A stretch of 64,000 nucleotides of DNA from Selaginella tamariscina (taxonomy: Eukaryota > Streptophyta > Lycopodiopsida > Selaginellales > Selaginellaceae). How positions within the stretch are numbered: position 1 is the first letter of the stretch; each line of letters starts with the position of its first letter. The translations under genes were made by a program, and so were the position numbers. Below, piece by piece: positions 1 to 11,731 of this stretch. The DNA is taken from assembly GCA_003024785.1 (NCBI GenBank), contig PUQB01000749.1, forward strand, positions 41,915 to 105,914, read 5' to 3'. The notes beneath the pieces are model-generated. The model searched no databases and was not told the DNA's origin. It saw only the letters and a program-made list of their open reading frames with translations.

Positions 1-1707
1 ATATTTATTTATTTATTTATTTTCATAATTTAATGACTATATTAGACTTTTAAATGAATCTTAATTAATATTGTTGTATATTCACAAAGCTTACAAGATC
101 ATTAATCTTATTAATAACTTAATGATTAACAATTTTGAAATCAAGTTTGATGTCGTAACATAATTCTTTATAAAATTTATAAACCAATCTTTGTATATTC
201 ACATTAATAAATTGAAAATTTAAAATGTAAATTTAAAATTTTAATATTTTTTAATTTTAATTCACTAATAAGATTTATATTTAAAACCACAACTAATTTA
301 ATTAAACTTTATAATTTATACATTTAATTGAAAGTAACAATGTGGTTTTAATATCTTTAATAATTTGTATTTTATAATACGTTCATGCAATGTAATGTAT
401 ATATAATTATGTAATACTATTTAAATTTAAAATTATGCAGCATATGGTTTAAAATCAAAAAATCAATATAATATCATATTTTTAAATTATGTATCATATG
501 GTTTAAAATAAAAAATTACTATATATCAAAATAATCATATAATAGTATTTTTTTTTTACATGTGGCAGAATCATCTAGCATAATAACAATAAGCAGATGA
601 TAAACATCAGAGTATATATGCAATATAATGTACATTATTAGTAATTTCATGAGCATATCTCTCTGCCACACGCATGCACAAATACACATCCTGCTACACC
701 TATAAAATATCAGTGCCTATATATTTAATTATATACATATTCATGTGTATCTAAAATATGTAATGAAAATAGAATTCTATGTCAGTACCTAATTGTTTAT
801 ACACGTATATGCACGTACGTGTGCGTGTATGCGTGTCTATGTTTACATAAATAAACAAAATAAAATTTTCCTTTTACTAGTTGAATACCTATGAAATATA
901 TTGCACATTGACAAAAAAATATTATGATATATGATGTTCTACAAAAAACTTTCAAAATATGCATGTATTAAAACTATATTTATATGAATGTATTATATAT
1001 ATTGGGCATATTAAAATGTACATGCACATCAACACGTATTTGTCTACGTGCTCTATAAAGTAAATGCATTTGTATGTTTTTCTTTATAACAAAAGTCCAT
1101 CTATATATTTTTCTTTAAATACATTTTTTTCCTTTAGCTTTTAATTTAATTTTTTCAATTAAAATTACTATACAAATACTGGTGATTTCCAATAATTATA
1201 TATGCTTTCAAGAACTTTAAAGTGTGTTTTATAGAGTTTGTATATGTTATAAACTGGATAAGTAATGTATGTTCTTAGCAATATAATAGTTTCTTGTTTT
1301 TTTTATACTTTCTGAATGCAATATTAAAATTTAAAGGATGAATTTAAAATGTATATAGCTTAATTTATACGTGCTGAGCTTTAAAATTAAAATACACTTT
1401 TATACAATTCAAAATGAAAATGAAAAGAAAAATATTATTTCATTATTTTATTCAGATATATGTACGTCTGCAGTGTGAACCACATGAAATAAAATAAAAC
1501 AACTTAAAATGAAAATAGCGTAATTCTACTCAACCTTATTCTCTTAAATATCGAGATTTCCTTCGTTTCCATAGGATAACCTAATTTTAAAAATCTTTTT
1601 ATGAAGTTTACGATTAAAGTTTTAAAATCTAAAATTTATATAAATATTAATATCATCAAGCACATAGTTTTTGACCATCTGGATCGCATATAGCTATTAA
1701 AATCTAT
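1..1707. other. AT-rich intergenic spacer, copy 1 of 3
   Basis: No gene is seen here. The block is strongly AT-rich. In order and wording it matches about 38740-40440 and 54080-55330 (for example the shared runs around 45-75 and 54140-54170, and around 1690-1740, 40385-40440 and 55265-55325). In the other two copies the spacer leads directly into a minus-strand PQQ dehydrogenase gene. Here that gene is missing and the spacer stops at a hairpin. The copies are diverged by substitutions and indels, and copy 3 lacks roughly 700 bp around 55097. Confidence 0.75.
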
Positions 1708-1790
1708 TGTCTATTGTGTATATATGCATATCAAAGTATATTTATATAAGATTTAAATATACTTTGATATGCATATATATACAATAGACA
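1708..1790. repeat. Near-perfect 37-bp inverted repeat with a 9-nt loop
   Basis: Positions 1708-1744 and 1754-1790 are reverse complements with one mismatch in 37. The left arm is the normal end of the AT-rich spacer and is also present at about 40.40 and 55.29 kb. The right arm is found only here. It replaces the sequence that leads into the PQQ gene in the other copies, so it marks a rearrangement junction. Confidence 0.85.
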
Positions 1791-3130
1791 TTAGTCTAAT
1801 TTTAATTAACTTTTTAATTGACATTCCAATTGGCCCAATTAAGTTCTAATTTAATCAACTTAATTTAATTGTCTTAATTTAATTTAAAAATCATTCCCAC
1901 TAAAGATTCTTTTCAATTAAGCTAATTATAATTAAATTAGCTCAAGACAGGAAATCTTTAATTTTTTAATTAAACTCAGTCTGTATCATTAATTCAATTA
2001 AGGTTTTGGGTGTGGCAATTATAAATTCAGGTGAGCATGGGCTGCATAATACATATGTTTCTTTAGTAGAAAAGCACAATTGGCAGCCTAATTGGAGCAA
2101 GGAGGAGATCTTCTTGCTAGTATAATTGAAAAAGGAGACAAATAAGAAGGACAGGAACAAGGCTTCAGTAATAACTTCAGCTAATTGGAATGAACCTTAG
2201 CCTGATAAAGCCAATGAATTGCATATTCGAAATCAACTTGTTCAATATTTGGTATTTAGAATTGGCCGGTAAACTTAATTTATTAATATTTTAGTTGAAA
2301 TGCAATTAGCTAATTAAATTAATTCCATTCCCGTGCCCTAGTTATTTCAATTAAATTAAATTAGTGAAAATGAAATGTAATTAAATTAATAAATTAAATT
2401 CAATTAATCTAATGTAATATTCCTAATTTAATTCTTGGTGGGCGTTGTACTAATAAGGAGTCAGATGCACAAGCTACTTCGGAACAGATGACAACATGCG
2501 ATGGCATCTGACGGATAGACCAGACTGCCACAGCTAACTGCATGCGATGATGTGGAACCTTACGGATTGATTGCGAAACAGCTATGCCTCCTCAAATTAG
2601 CGGCACCACCACAGAAACTGTCGCGAGTTTTGGCGCCATCATCACTGCCCATCGCCACCAAGCTGGAGCAATATACAGCCAAGGACAGAGCAGCCCGCGG
2701 TTAAGCCCTTGCAATTTCTGGGACCAGGTTCCATAGCGACTCCCTACCTCACGTAATAGCATTATAGCAGTACTTGTTGTAGCATAGGACTAGTGGCCTG
2801 TGCAGTCGACTTGGAGACTTGTAGCTCACGAGTAGTCTGTGCTAAATTTTGGAGCCTGCGAGCTATCAGATTGCTTCTTCACATCATTGTGTCTCCCCAT
2901 GCTGGGGCACCCGATGATGACTATGCTGCAGGCTAGGGTTTAGAGGGTCTATGTCAGTGATTTAAATTAGTTACAATTTTTGTAAACTAGTTTGTCAACG
3001 TCAGTCAAATCTTTTATAATTGTAGATTATTATCATATTAAATTTTGAATATTCCGGTAGAATATTGTTTTACCGGTTAATATTTACTTTTACAGAGTTC
3101 TATGACTTAAGTCATAAGTTAAGTTAAGCC
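1791..3130. other. Intergenic: AT-rich to about 2440, then a more GC-balanced tract
   Basis: No supported gene is seen. From 1791 to about 2440 the DNA is made of short TTAATT-type words. From about 2440 to 2950 the base composition becomes much more balanced, up to the start of the hAT gene. That stretch could be the element's own 5' region or unrelated DNA. Terminal inverted repeats or an 8-bp target duplication could not be identified by eye. Confidence 0.4.
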
Positions 3131-4621
3131 ATGGCGAATCTTTGTCCTGACGGATGTCAAGGGCTTAAAAAAAAAAATATGGCCAATTGATCATGAATAT
3201 TATCACTGTCGTTATCCAATATGGATGAACCCTGCTGCTGTTCCAGAAGGCTATAAGCATTTGTTTTGTTGTCTCTACTGCTCTGTTCAAATTCCTGGTT
3301 CGCAAAAGCCTCAAGCTATTAGAAAACATATTTTGAAAACCCATCATGTGAAAAGAAATCGTTGTGCCGTGAGTCTCGAGAGTAGGAGTGTTGCTTGTAG
3401 TTTGCTTGGAAAAAAAGAACTGGAAGAGTATATGTTGATTCAGTCTCAAGGAGCTGCTAGGGTTTCCAAATCAAGCCGACAAAGAGGCACAGAAAAAGAA
3501 ACAATGGTAGATCCTTCATCTTCGACTGGAATGGCCGCTGGCACAGGTATTGAATGCGGTAGGGCTAGTTCATCGACTTCTTGTCCTTCACGACTTGGGC
3601 ATGCTCCAGCTTCTTCGGATGCTTCCGCTTCACACAGTCGCATGCATTCTCCATCACCATCACCACTTGGAATTGGAAGAGTCGCTGGAAGGGGCGGCAA
3701 TCGAGGAAGGTCCACTTCACCATCTTCAAGTAGAAGCGACACTGGAAGAGGAAGAAGCATGTCACGCTCTAATTCTACAAGCCCATCTTGCGGATTACTG
3801 CCACGAACTCGATTGCCGGCTTATGAAGTGGTTGGTGTTGACCATGAGAAGGGTATGAAGCATATGAAGAAGACGAAAATGATGAAGATGTTCTCAATGC
3901 AGGAGGATCACAAGATGATAGCCCTCGACGACAAGCATCTCGGTCTCTAGCGAAAATTCCAGATTGGGAAGATGAGGAAGCCTGGGAGTTTTTAGAAGCA
4001 ATTTAGCAATGAAGAAGTTCGGATGCAGTTAAAACAAATTCACTACCTCCAAGCGCAGGATACCATTCAGAAAATGAATCGGATGTTCAGTGATTTGGTG
4101 CCACACCCAGTTTTCAATCGTGCTACCACTATTGGTGGCTCCGGTGGAGCATTGACACTGTCACCAACACGGGGGAGCCAACGGCGGACATCACCAACCT
4201 CTCCCTCTGCTACTACAAGTGGAGGAGGTGGACAAACAACTTCAACAGCAATTGAGCTACAAGAGGCACAACAAGCATTTGCAGCGTGGGTTTATGAGAC
4301 TGCCACTCCATTCACTGTTGCACTCAACAAATCAATGAAAGAGTGGCTAGAAAAATCAGCATTTAGGTATAACATGTTCATTTTGCCTTCGATGACAGCC
4401 CTGCGAACAGTTTTGCTGGACAAAGTGTATAATGATGTTGTCAACAAAATGTCTGCATTCATCGATGAAGCTCGAGTTTTCTCATATTCCACAACCACTA
4501 TCACTTGTCACAGATGGATGGAGGAACGTAAAATCAGAACATATTAGCAACATGATGATTGTTAATGCAATCAGGAAGCAGGATTACTTCTGGGGAAGCT
4601 TCATTTGCAAGGATTCATCTG

Positions 4622-4676
4622 GTGAGTGATTTGTTATTTAATACTATCTAAATGTCTTGGCTCTTGGTTGTTTCAG
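4622..4676 (+). other. Intron in the hAT transposase gene
   Basis: GTGAGT donor and TTTCAG acceptor. Removing the 55 bp joins SSG to DAIFKEVD within the DUF659 domain with no frame change. Confidence 0.7.
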
Positions 4677-5874
4677 GTGATGCTATTTTTAAAGAGGTTG
4701 ATAAGGCATTAACATGCATACAAGCACGTTATGGTGATCAAGATAAAGCACTTCACATTTTATCCATTGTCATGGATAATGCAGCAAACATGAAAAGAGC
4801 CGGAGTACTTCTAGAAGAAAAGTATCCATTGCTTTGGAGTGTGCCATGCCAATGCCACGCTCTCAATCTCGTTCTAGGATCTTGGTGCAAGCTCAAGTTC
4901 ATTAGAAGGCACATAGAACGAGCTACTGGACTTATAAATTTTGTTCGAAATCATGGGAGGTTGCTATCTCTTTATCGTGATATCTGCACAGACAATCATT
5001 GCAGAAAAGAACTCATAAGACCTGCAACCACAAGGTAAACCATTTATTTTTTTTTTTTATTTTCAATGTAGACTATATTTTATTTTGTTGATAAGGTTTG
5101 GAACGATTACACCATGCTGGTCCGGCTCAAACAAGTGCAGGAAATACTAACTGTCATGTTTATAGATCCTAGATTCGAAGAATGGCTAGGCAACCAAAAT
5201 CGAAATGCAAGGGAGATTGGGATGAATTATCAAGGACTGGTTGTAGGTGGCACCGAAGGTGCTGAAGGTTTCTGGGGTGTCGTGCATCGGATCATCGACT
5301 TGCTAAAACCTGTTTTCCAAGCTATTCGAGAATTTGATCGAACTGATGCAACAATGGGATTTGTTTGGCAGGCTTGGAAAATGATCAAGCGGAAGACAGA
5401 GCAAGTTCGAGGCTTTAGTGCGAGACAAAAAGCAATTCTACTAGAGATATTAGCTGACCGAGAAAGGGAGTATAAGAGTTGCGACTTATTTGGTGCAGCT
5501 TATTGCTTAAATCCACGCTTTTCGTTCTCTGAGGAGTTTGATGCTGATGCTGAGCAGATGTTGAACCGAGTTATTGGACAGTTCTATCCTAATCCACTGG
5601 ATATGAGCATCTTGATTGGTAGTGAGTACTCTGACTTTAAGCTTCGGAAGAATTTCTTTTCGACAAGCCCTGCAAATCCAGCTGTGGCCAATTTCATGGA
5701 TCATGTTCTGAACAAGGATCCGTATACACTTTGGGCAACACACAGTATGTTTGAGAAGCAAGTACCAAGGCTGTGGAGGGTAGCATGTAATGTTCTTGGC
5801 TTATGTGCTTCAAATTCAGCTGCAGAGCGAAATTTTTCAGCATATAAGCATGTACAGTCATTGGCACGGAACAA

Positions 5875-5928
5875 GTAAGACTTCATGGCATTGTTTTTAG
5901 TTTTTAAGTTGTTTCTTTCCGTTTGCAG
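5875..5928 (+). other. Intron in the hAT dimerisation domain
   Basis: GTAAGA donor and a pyrimidine-rich tract ending TTTGCAG. Splicing gives LARNK-LTQARTTKLVHIYYN, the expected hAT C-terminal motif. This shows that this exon pair kept its frame. Confidence 0.75.
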
Positions 5929-6421
5929 GTTGACTCAGGCAAGAACGACCAAATTGGTGCATATATATTATAATCAACGGTTATGGAGACGTCGTCAACG
6001 AATGACACTAAATCAAATTGACCTTGAAGGGAGCTCTAAACGGCACTTGTTTGATGAGGATTTGGATGAGGAAATAGCCATTGAAGATGAGAATGAACTT
6101 GAAGAAGAAGTAGATGAAGACTCAGGATATCCTTCATTGACATGCCGGAGGTAACATTCTTTGCTATGTTTTATATTTTGGTTCTTATTGTTGGCACTTG
6201 GCAGCGGCAATGTGGAAGCCTTGGTGCATCAAGATTGCGATGACAGTGACTTTGAAGGCGATGATCTTGACCAGAGGCCTATACGTGGGTATCGTCAAGT
6301 TGCTGATGTGGTAGCCTCATCTCAAAGGGTGGAAATGCATGAAGATGAGTTTGAAGATCTTCTGGACAGTTCAATTGGGAGGTCCCATGGACGAAAACGG
6401 CAACATATATTAATAGATTAA

Positions 6422-7185
6422 ATCTGATAAGTTACTTAGTTAATTTAAAGTTAAACTAAGACAACTAAGTTCCTCTTGTAACCTCAAATGCAGCTACGTG
6501 TGCAACAGCTTCTTCCTTGTAATGTATTTATGTATATGAATCAATAATCTTAGAGCATGCTTCTCACTCACTTTGAAAATACCATCACTTGAATAGTCAT
6601 GTCTAATTAAAGGAGACTCCAAAACTTCTTCTTCCTCACTGACTTTTACCTCGTCCCTCTTCTAAGGAACCTGACACATTCTCTTGTGAAGAATCCCACG
6701 GTCCCATTCTTAACAAGTTAAGAGAGAGATTCACCAATATGCAAAACGTGACAGTAAAAGAGAAGTAAACAAGTCAAACATGATACACACTTACACTGGA
6801 GTGTTGTAAATTGTTATTCCTTGTACCCAATTACGAACTTGTAATTTGAAATTAAAATTCACGTTAATTGTTTAACGTTTGTCTTTAGAATATTCCGATG
6901 TTTTTGAAGAATATACCAGCCGGAGATTTACTAATTAAATGCTGACCAGTCATAATACAATAATAATGTGGGTGCAAATTATGCATCCAATTTCTAATAT
7001 GGAAGCATATTTAGTAAACAACTGAAAACATTGGTCTATGTCAGCAAATCAAGAAATTCAGAGCGCAGCCCATCATCTGGTGCTACCACGCCGTGGCGCA
7101 AGCATAACAAAGGCGCTTTCGATCTGCCGACGGAGTCGTCTACGACTTAGCGAGAGCAAAGCAGGCACATGGTAAGATTGCGGAA
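6422..7185. other. Intergenic between the hAT gene and the P-loop gene
   Basis: No coding signal or RNA gene is recognisable. The final 150 bp are less AT-rich and may hold the 5' leader of the P-loop gene. No clear TATA box was settled on. Confidence 0.4.
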
Positions 7186-7974
7186 ATGGACGTAATGAAT
7201 CTGGGCGAGCCAGTGAAAGTGGAGGTCCCATTCACAGGCATTGGTGCTCCCCCATCCAGGCCGGGTGGGATCTCGTTGCAGTGGGCAGGGGCATCCTTGA
7301 GTCTCTGTATGACCTCTTTAATGGATGTGCAGCAAGCAAAGTCGCCAGGATCTCGAATATACGTCTCTGGCCCCATTGGCTCTGGTAAGACCGTCCTGCT
7401 GCGCCAGCTTGCGGTGTTTCTGGTCAAAGGACAGCGGTTGCGTGAGGATCGTTTGCATCTGGAATACGGAAGCAGAAGCGGTGCTGCTGAATTTCTTGAG
7501 GGGATCAAGTCGGCTTCTGCTTCATGTACGCTGTGCATGAGGAAATCCTGGAGAGTATCGGCAAGTTTGAGTCGTTGGCAGATGTTGAGCAATTTATGGA
7601 CGAGCGAATCAAGATGAAGGAAGAGTTCTGCTTCATTGTTGATGGAGGGGAAGTTTTTGACCCGCGTGCAGACTTGCGAGATCCAGACAGACCCCAGGTG
7701 CTAAACAGCTTCGATAATTTGATGAACAAGTCTCTGGTCAGTGTTATCTGCCTTTCTCCAATGGCGGATAGGTGGATCCGCAAACGGAAGGCCGAGTCTG
7801 ATTGGTTCAACATAAGCAACGGGTTCTTTAAGGTGAGCTCTTTTTCATTTTTCTTTTTTTCCTCTGTTTTAAATTTCTGCTCCCTATGTTCGTGTAGCTT
7901 GAGTGTGAAGTCTACTTGGACCAGTTGTCTCTGTTGTCCAAATGCAAGACTCGAAATGCCGTGTGCAAGATGTC
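7186..7974 (+). pseudogene. P-loop NTPase gene (Crinkler/RHS-like), 5' part, cut by a Copia insertion
   Basis: The predicted protein has a Walker A motif GPIGSGKT (7369-7392) followed by VLLRQLAVFL. About 80 residues later comes a Walker B-like strand, FCFIVDGGE (about 7627-7653). This spacing and the surrounding wording resemble the NTPase module of Crinkler/RHS-type proteins. That is a family inference made from memory; the P-loop itself is plain. One frameshift lies near 7515. A 65-bp intron (7833-7897) is spliced in frame (FFK-LECEVYLDQ). The reading continues to 7974, where a Copia element is inserted, and resumes at 11732. The start at 7186 is the first ATG in the frame that contains the Walker A motif. 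Confidence 0.6.
7833..7897 (+). other. Intron in the P-loop NTPase gene
   Basis: GTGAGC donor, a long T-rich tract and a GTGTAG acceptor. Removal of 65 bp keeps the frame between FFK and LECEVYLDQLS. Confidence 0.7.
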
Positions 7975-8192
7975 TGTTGTGAAAGGTGTTAAAACACGAG
8001 CCGAGCCGAATATCAACTAACCTAACCTATGTTTTTGTATTTTTGAATCCTATTTATACAATTTTCTTTATAACCATATATGGTAGTTCTCCATATATGG
8101 TAGTTCTCCGTAAGTATGTACGGCATAAGATATATATGGCCTAAACCATATATAACTCTTCCAGCTTGGACTCCACGCTGGATATCTCAACA
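7975..8192 (-). repeat. 3' LTR of the Copia element
   Basis: It starts TGTTG and ends CAACA. It is identical to 11512-11731 except for a 2-nt indel in the A-run near its plus-strand left end. An internal 17-bp word (CATATATGGTAGTTCTC) is repeated side by side near 8080. Confidence 0.95.
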
Positions 8193-8222
8193 CTCCCACT
8201 CAGCCGTGAGAGTTCAAGATGG

Positions 8223-8966
8223 TCATTCGAGACCGTGTCGCTGGAAACTATCCCTGCTCAAGGCCTTGGTCATAATATCTGCAACCATCTCGATACTAGA
8301 CACATGCTTGAGTTTGATATTCCCGGCTCGAACCTCTTGTCGGATGAAGTGATACTTCACATCGACATGCTTGACTTTGTCATGATGTCTGGGGTTCTCT
8401 GAAGTAGCTATGGCACTAGTGCTGTCACAGTATATTGTGATCGGCCTTGGAAATGAAATTCCCATGTCCTTCAGCAACTTCATTAACCATGTTGCTTCCT
8501 TGGCTGCCTCTGTTGCTGAAATGTACTCGGCCTCCATCGAGGAGAGTGCAATCACTCGCTGCAGTCTGCTCATCCAACTGATAAGCCCATCATCCAGAAG
8601 AAACACATATCCTGAAGTGGACTTCCTAGTCTCCCTGTTTCCTGCCCAATCTGAATCTGTGAAACCCACTAGATCCATTACCATGTGATCTCCTGTAGAG
8701 CTCCCACTAGCTGAATATGTGAGACAAAACCCGACTGTGCCTCGCAAGTATCGTAAGATACGTTTGACTGCTGTCCAATGAGCCTCTCCTGGATTCTCTA
8801 CAAACCTGGAAACCACTCCGACTGCAAAAGCCAAGTCTGGTCGAGTGGAAATGGCTAGATATAACAAACAACCAACTATCTGCCTATAAGGAACCTGTGC
8901 CATGACTCGTCTCTCCTCCTCAGACGTCGGCTGTTGATCTTTTGAAAGTTGTGTGTGTACGTCCAT
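8223..8966 (-). pseudogene. Copia RNase H and end of reverse transcriptase
   Basis: A 247-residue open stretch covers the connection region (YRQIVGCLLYLAISTRPDL) and the Copia RNase H. The RNase H has FTDSDWAG, SSMEAEYIS and YCDSTSAI, carrying the catalytic acidic residues, then HIDVKYHF-type wording (here KHVDVKYHFI). It would degrade the RNA strand in the RNA-DNA hybrid during reverse transcription. It is out of frame with the upstream reverse transcriptase block. Confidence 0.9.
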
Positions 8967-9045
8967 GGGGGTGCTGACGGGTTGCTGTCGGCCATGTCAT
9001 ACTTCTGAAGTATCTCTTGCACATAGTGTGCTTGAGATAGCTGAA

Positions 9046-9762
9046 TCACCCCTGCAGCTCTATCCCGGAACACCTGAATGCCCAAACAATAGCATAGATC
9101 GCGGCTGCGGAGATCTCAAACTGAGATCGAAACTGGTGTTCAAAGAATTGAACAAGCCGAAACTGGCTTGCAGCCATGATGTTGTCATCAACATATAATG
9201 CCAGGTATGCAAAGTCCACTCCCTGTCGAAAGACATATACGTTTCCATCTGCAGTGGACTTCTGGAAACCGATGGAGGTGAGAAACCTGTCTACATGATC
9301 ATACCAGGCTCGTGGTGACTGCTTCAAGCCATACAGGGCCTTTCGAAGACGACAAACGTTGTGTTCTTGTCCTTGTACCACGAATCCCTCAGGCTGTGTA
9401 GTGTAGACTTCCTCCTTCAGCTCTCCATACAGGAAAGCAGTCTTTACATCAAGCTGGTGAACTTCCAGATTCAAGCTAGTTGCTATCCGAAGAATGAGAC
9501 GAATGGAAGCCATCTTCACCACTGGTGAATACGTCTCATAGAAGTCAACTCCAGCGATTTGTGAGAATCCTCGTGCAACAAACCGAGCCTTGTATCGGAG
9601 TACTTCACCATGTGCATCCAGCTTCTTCTTGAATAGCCACTTGGTACTTACAGTGCGGCGACCGTGGGGAAGAGTAACAAGCTCCCAAACCTGGTTCTTG
9701 AGGAGAGAAGCATATTCCTCCTCCATGGCAGCCCTCCATTCTGCTGCCTCTTGTGATTGCAT
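9046..9762 (-). pseudogene. Copia reverse transcriptase
   Basis: A 238-residue open stretch carries the Copia RT signature: KWLFKKKLDAHGEVLRYKARFVARG, DVKTAFLYGEL, ALYGLKQSPRAWY and the active-site YVDD (9184-9195). It makes cDNA from the element RNA in cytoplasmic particles. The last part reads into a wrong frame near 9120, so a single long polyprotein is not encoded as written. Confidence 0.9.
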
Positions 9763-10891
9763 AGCTCATGCACTGTCCGGGGCTCCCGAGGATACCTGGA
9801 GGTGAAGAAGGAGGTTGAAGACTCATCAGCTTCTCTTGCCTTTCGTGACTTGTAGCTAATTCTCCCACTTCTCGTGATTGTGTTGATGGGTCGGTCTGGA
9901 TTAGGTACCTGCGGAGGTGCTTGCTGAAGTGGAGGAATCTCCTCCTCGCTTTCGTGCTCCTCCTCACTCAGATCTGGATCTGCTGCAATCTGCAGTCCTG
10001 GATCTTCCCCAATCCCCTGGATCAGGCCCATGTGCTGGTGGATCCTGTGGCTGCTCTTCCTCAAGAATATAGCTGTCGGATTAACTTGAACTGTAAACCT
10101 ATCCTTGTAAAGCATATCCTCATTAAACTTAACGTCTCGGCTCACAACAATTTTCTGGTGAGTGGGATCGTAAAGCCTATATGCCTTGCTCTCATGGCAA
10201 TATCCCACCATGATATACATGTTACTCTTCTGCTCCAACTTACGACGGAGTTCGTCCGGAACATGTGCATATGCCAGGCACCCAAACACACGGGTGTTTC
10301 AAACTGACTCGCTTCCCAGTCCACCGGGTGAATGGAACTTCTCCACCAATGCTGCTTGCAGGAAGTCGATTCCGGATGTAGCTGGCTGTGCTTAAGGCCT
10401 CTGCCCAATAATTGAGCGGTGTTCCTGCATGCATAAGCATGCATCTTGTCGTCTCCACTAGAGTTGATTCATTCTCTCCGCCACTCCATTTTGCTGAGCT
10501 GAGTATGGGGCTGTAAACTGCTGTGAATCCCAGATTCTTCACACAACTTCTTAAGCACACTTGCTTGATACTCCCCACCTCTATCACTCCTAAGTACGCG
10601 GATTTTCAAATTCTGCCACACGTTTTCTGCAGCAATCTTATATAGCCGAAACATTTCTGCTACTTCTGATTTGTTAATCAAGAATTTCACCACTGTGTAA
10701 CGAGTATAATCATCTATAAACGTCACAAAATACCTCCTTCTGTTCAATGACTGAACATGCATTGGTCCACACACGTCTGTGTGCACTAATTCTAGAGGTT
10801 GAGTGGTCTTACAGCAGATGCCCTTACTGGGGAACGGTTGCCTATGTTGTCTTCCAAAACAGCATGCCTCACAGAACTCAAGGTTGTCTTA
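9763..10891 (-). pseudogene. Copia integrase core and linker to RT
   Basis: The integrase shows HTDVCGPM, FVTFIDDYTRY and LRSDRGGEY (first and second catalytic Asp, about 10555-10785). A shifted frame then carries the residue equivalent to the catalytic Glu and WAEALSTASYIRNRLPA. The Copia spacer MFGCLAYAHVPDELR...YDPTHQKIVVSRDVKF follows (about 10140-10290), with an acidic, proline-rich linker. Frameshifts lie near 10890, 10560 and 10290. Confidence 0.85.
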
Positions 10892-11497
10892 AGTACCTGA
10901 AAGTCTGAAAGCTGGTCCTGGTCCCGAGCTACAGCTCGAATCGCTGCCTCGTTTGCATGTCCCAATCGTTGATGCCATCGTTGAAGAGTTGTGGAGAAGA
11001 TCTTCTTCTTGGGTATCACCAATGTGGCGTCTAGCCTATAGTTCCCAGCATGTCTTTGGCCACGTGCTACTATGGTTCCTTGCTTGTCAGTGTAAGTGAT
11101 CTTGTCCTTATCGATTTGACCTTTCCAACCGGCATCTGCTATCTTCCCAACCGAGATAAGAGTTTCGCTGAGTGTGGGGACATAGTGAACCTGTCGAAGA
11201 TCGACAATCTCACCATTCTGGAGTTGAATCTCTACTGTCCCGACTCCTGCAATGCTCAATGGTCGATGATCTCCCGTGTAGACTCCTTCTCCCACTGGGA
11301 TTGCCTGATATGTCTTAAAAGCGGCAAAAATACTGGAGTACAGTGAACATTGGCACAACTGTCCAACCAGAGGATATTTTCTTCCTCGAAAGGACTGAGG
11401 TTAGTGGTTACCATGAGGGCCATCTGCTGATTGCCCTTGTTCTTCAATTCGCTTGCTCGTGTGCTACTTCCTATGACCCTTGAACTGCTGTTGTTCT
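10892..11497 (-). pseudogene. Copia protease and GAG-pre-integrase region
   Basis: The aspartic protease motif is WLDSCANVH, where the usual DSGA has Cys for Gly. Protease strands follow (TLSETLISVGKIADAG). The GAG-pre-integrase motif RWHQRLGHAN follows and, in another frame, the second half of the zinc site (FCEACCFG). No gag coding sequence lies upstream. Confidence 0.85.
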
Positions 11498-11511
11498 TGG
11501 CTCTGATACCA
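11498..11511 (-). other. Copia primer binding site (initiator tRNA-Met type)
   Basis: Read on the minus strand it is TGGTATCAGAGCCA, directly next to the LTR end. This is the classical Copia tRNA-iMet primer site and contrasts with the chromovirus at 17257. Confidence 0.9.
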
Positions 11512-11731
11512 TGTTGTGAAAAAGGTGTTAAAACACGAGCCGAGCCGAATATCAACTAACCTAACCTATGTTTTTGTATTTTTGAATCCTATTTATACAA
11601 TTTTCTTTATAACCATATATGGTAGTTCTCCATATATGGTAGTTCTCCGTAAGTATGTACGGCATAAGATATATATGGCCTAAACCATATATAACTCTTC
11701 CAGCTTGGACTCCACGCTGGATATCTCAACA
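11512..11731 (-). repeat. 5' LTR of the Copia element
   Basis: 220 bp with TGTTG/CAACA ends. No substitutions against the other LTR were found by direct comparison, only an AA indel. It is followed by the second ATGTC target copy. Confidence 0.95.

Larger units (their letters stand above)
3131..6421 (+). pseudogene. hAT-superfamily transposase gene (BED zinc finger, DUF659, hAT dimerisation domain), frameshifted
   Basis: The product would bind and cut its own element's ends in the nucleus. The N-terminus has a BED-type finger (CLYC, then HILKTH, about 3280-3345). A Ser-rich low-complexity linker and an acidic stretch follow (about 3840-3950). A DUF659 region has a TDGW motif near 4525 and VMDNAANMK near 4780. 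The C-terminal dimerisation segment includes CASNSAAERNFS (about 5808-5843), then an acidic tail ending at 6421. Four GT-AG introns are visible: 4622-4676, 5035-5095, 5875-5928 and 6151-6204. The last two splice in frame into the typical RTTKLVHIYYN block. Frameshifts remain at an 11-A run near 3167, near 3850, near 4510 and near 5110. The start was chosen at 3131 because GCCATGG is a good plant start context and leads into the finger after one A-run slip. No element ends were found. Confidence 0.8.
7975..11731 (-). mobile_element. Copia LTR retrotransposon, 3757 bp, very recent, gag missing
   Basis: The element is bounded by LTRs of 218 and 220 bp, with the 5-bp target duplication ATGTC at 7970-7974 and 11732-11736. 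It reads on the minus strand. A primer site matching initiator tRNA-Met (TGGTATCAGAGCCA, 11498-11511) touches the 5' LTR. A purine-rich GAGTGGGAG touches the 3' LTR (8193-8201). Domains in order are protease, integrase, reverse transcriptase and RNase H, which is the Copia order. Only about 150 bp separate the primer site from the protease motif, so gag and its zinc knuckle are absent. Several frameshifts break pol. The insertion splits the P-loop NTPase gene. Confidence 0.95.

Noticed and set aside
2586-2740. Small open frame starting MPPQISGTTTETV as a gene
   Set aside because: It has about 51 codons with no recognisable domain, no neighbours supporting it and no paralogue in the window.
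3446-3858. Overlapping frames inside the hAT gene as separate small genes
   Set aside because: They are shadows of the Ser/Pro-rich linker of the transposase and lack any domain.
7140-7592. Minus-strand open frame opposite the P-loop gene
   Set aside because: It mirrors the codon pattern of the plus-strand Walker A exon and has no family features.
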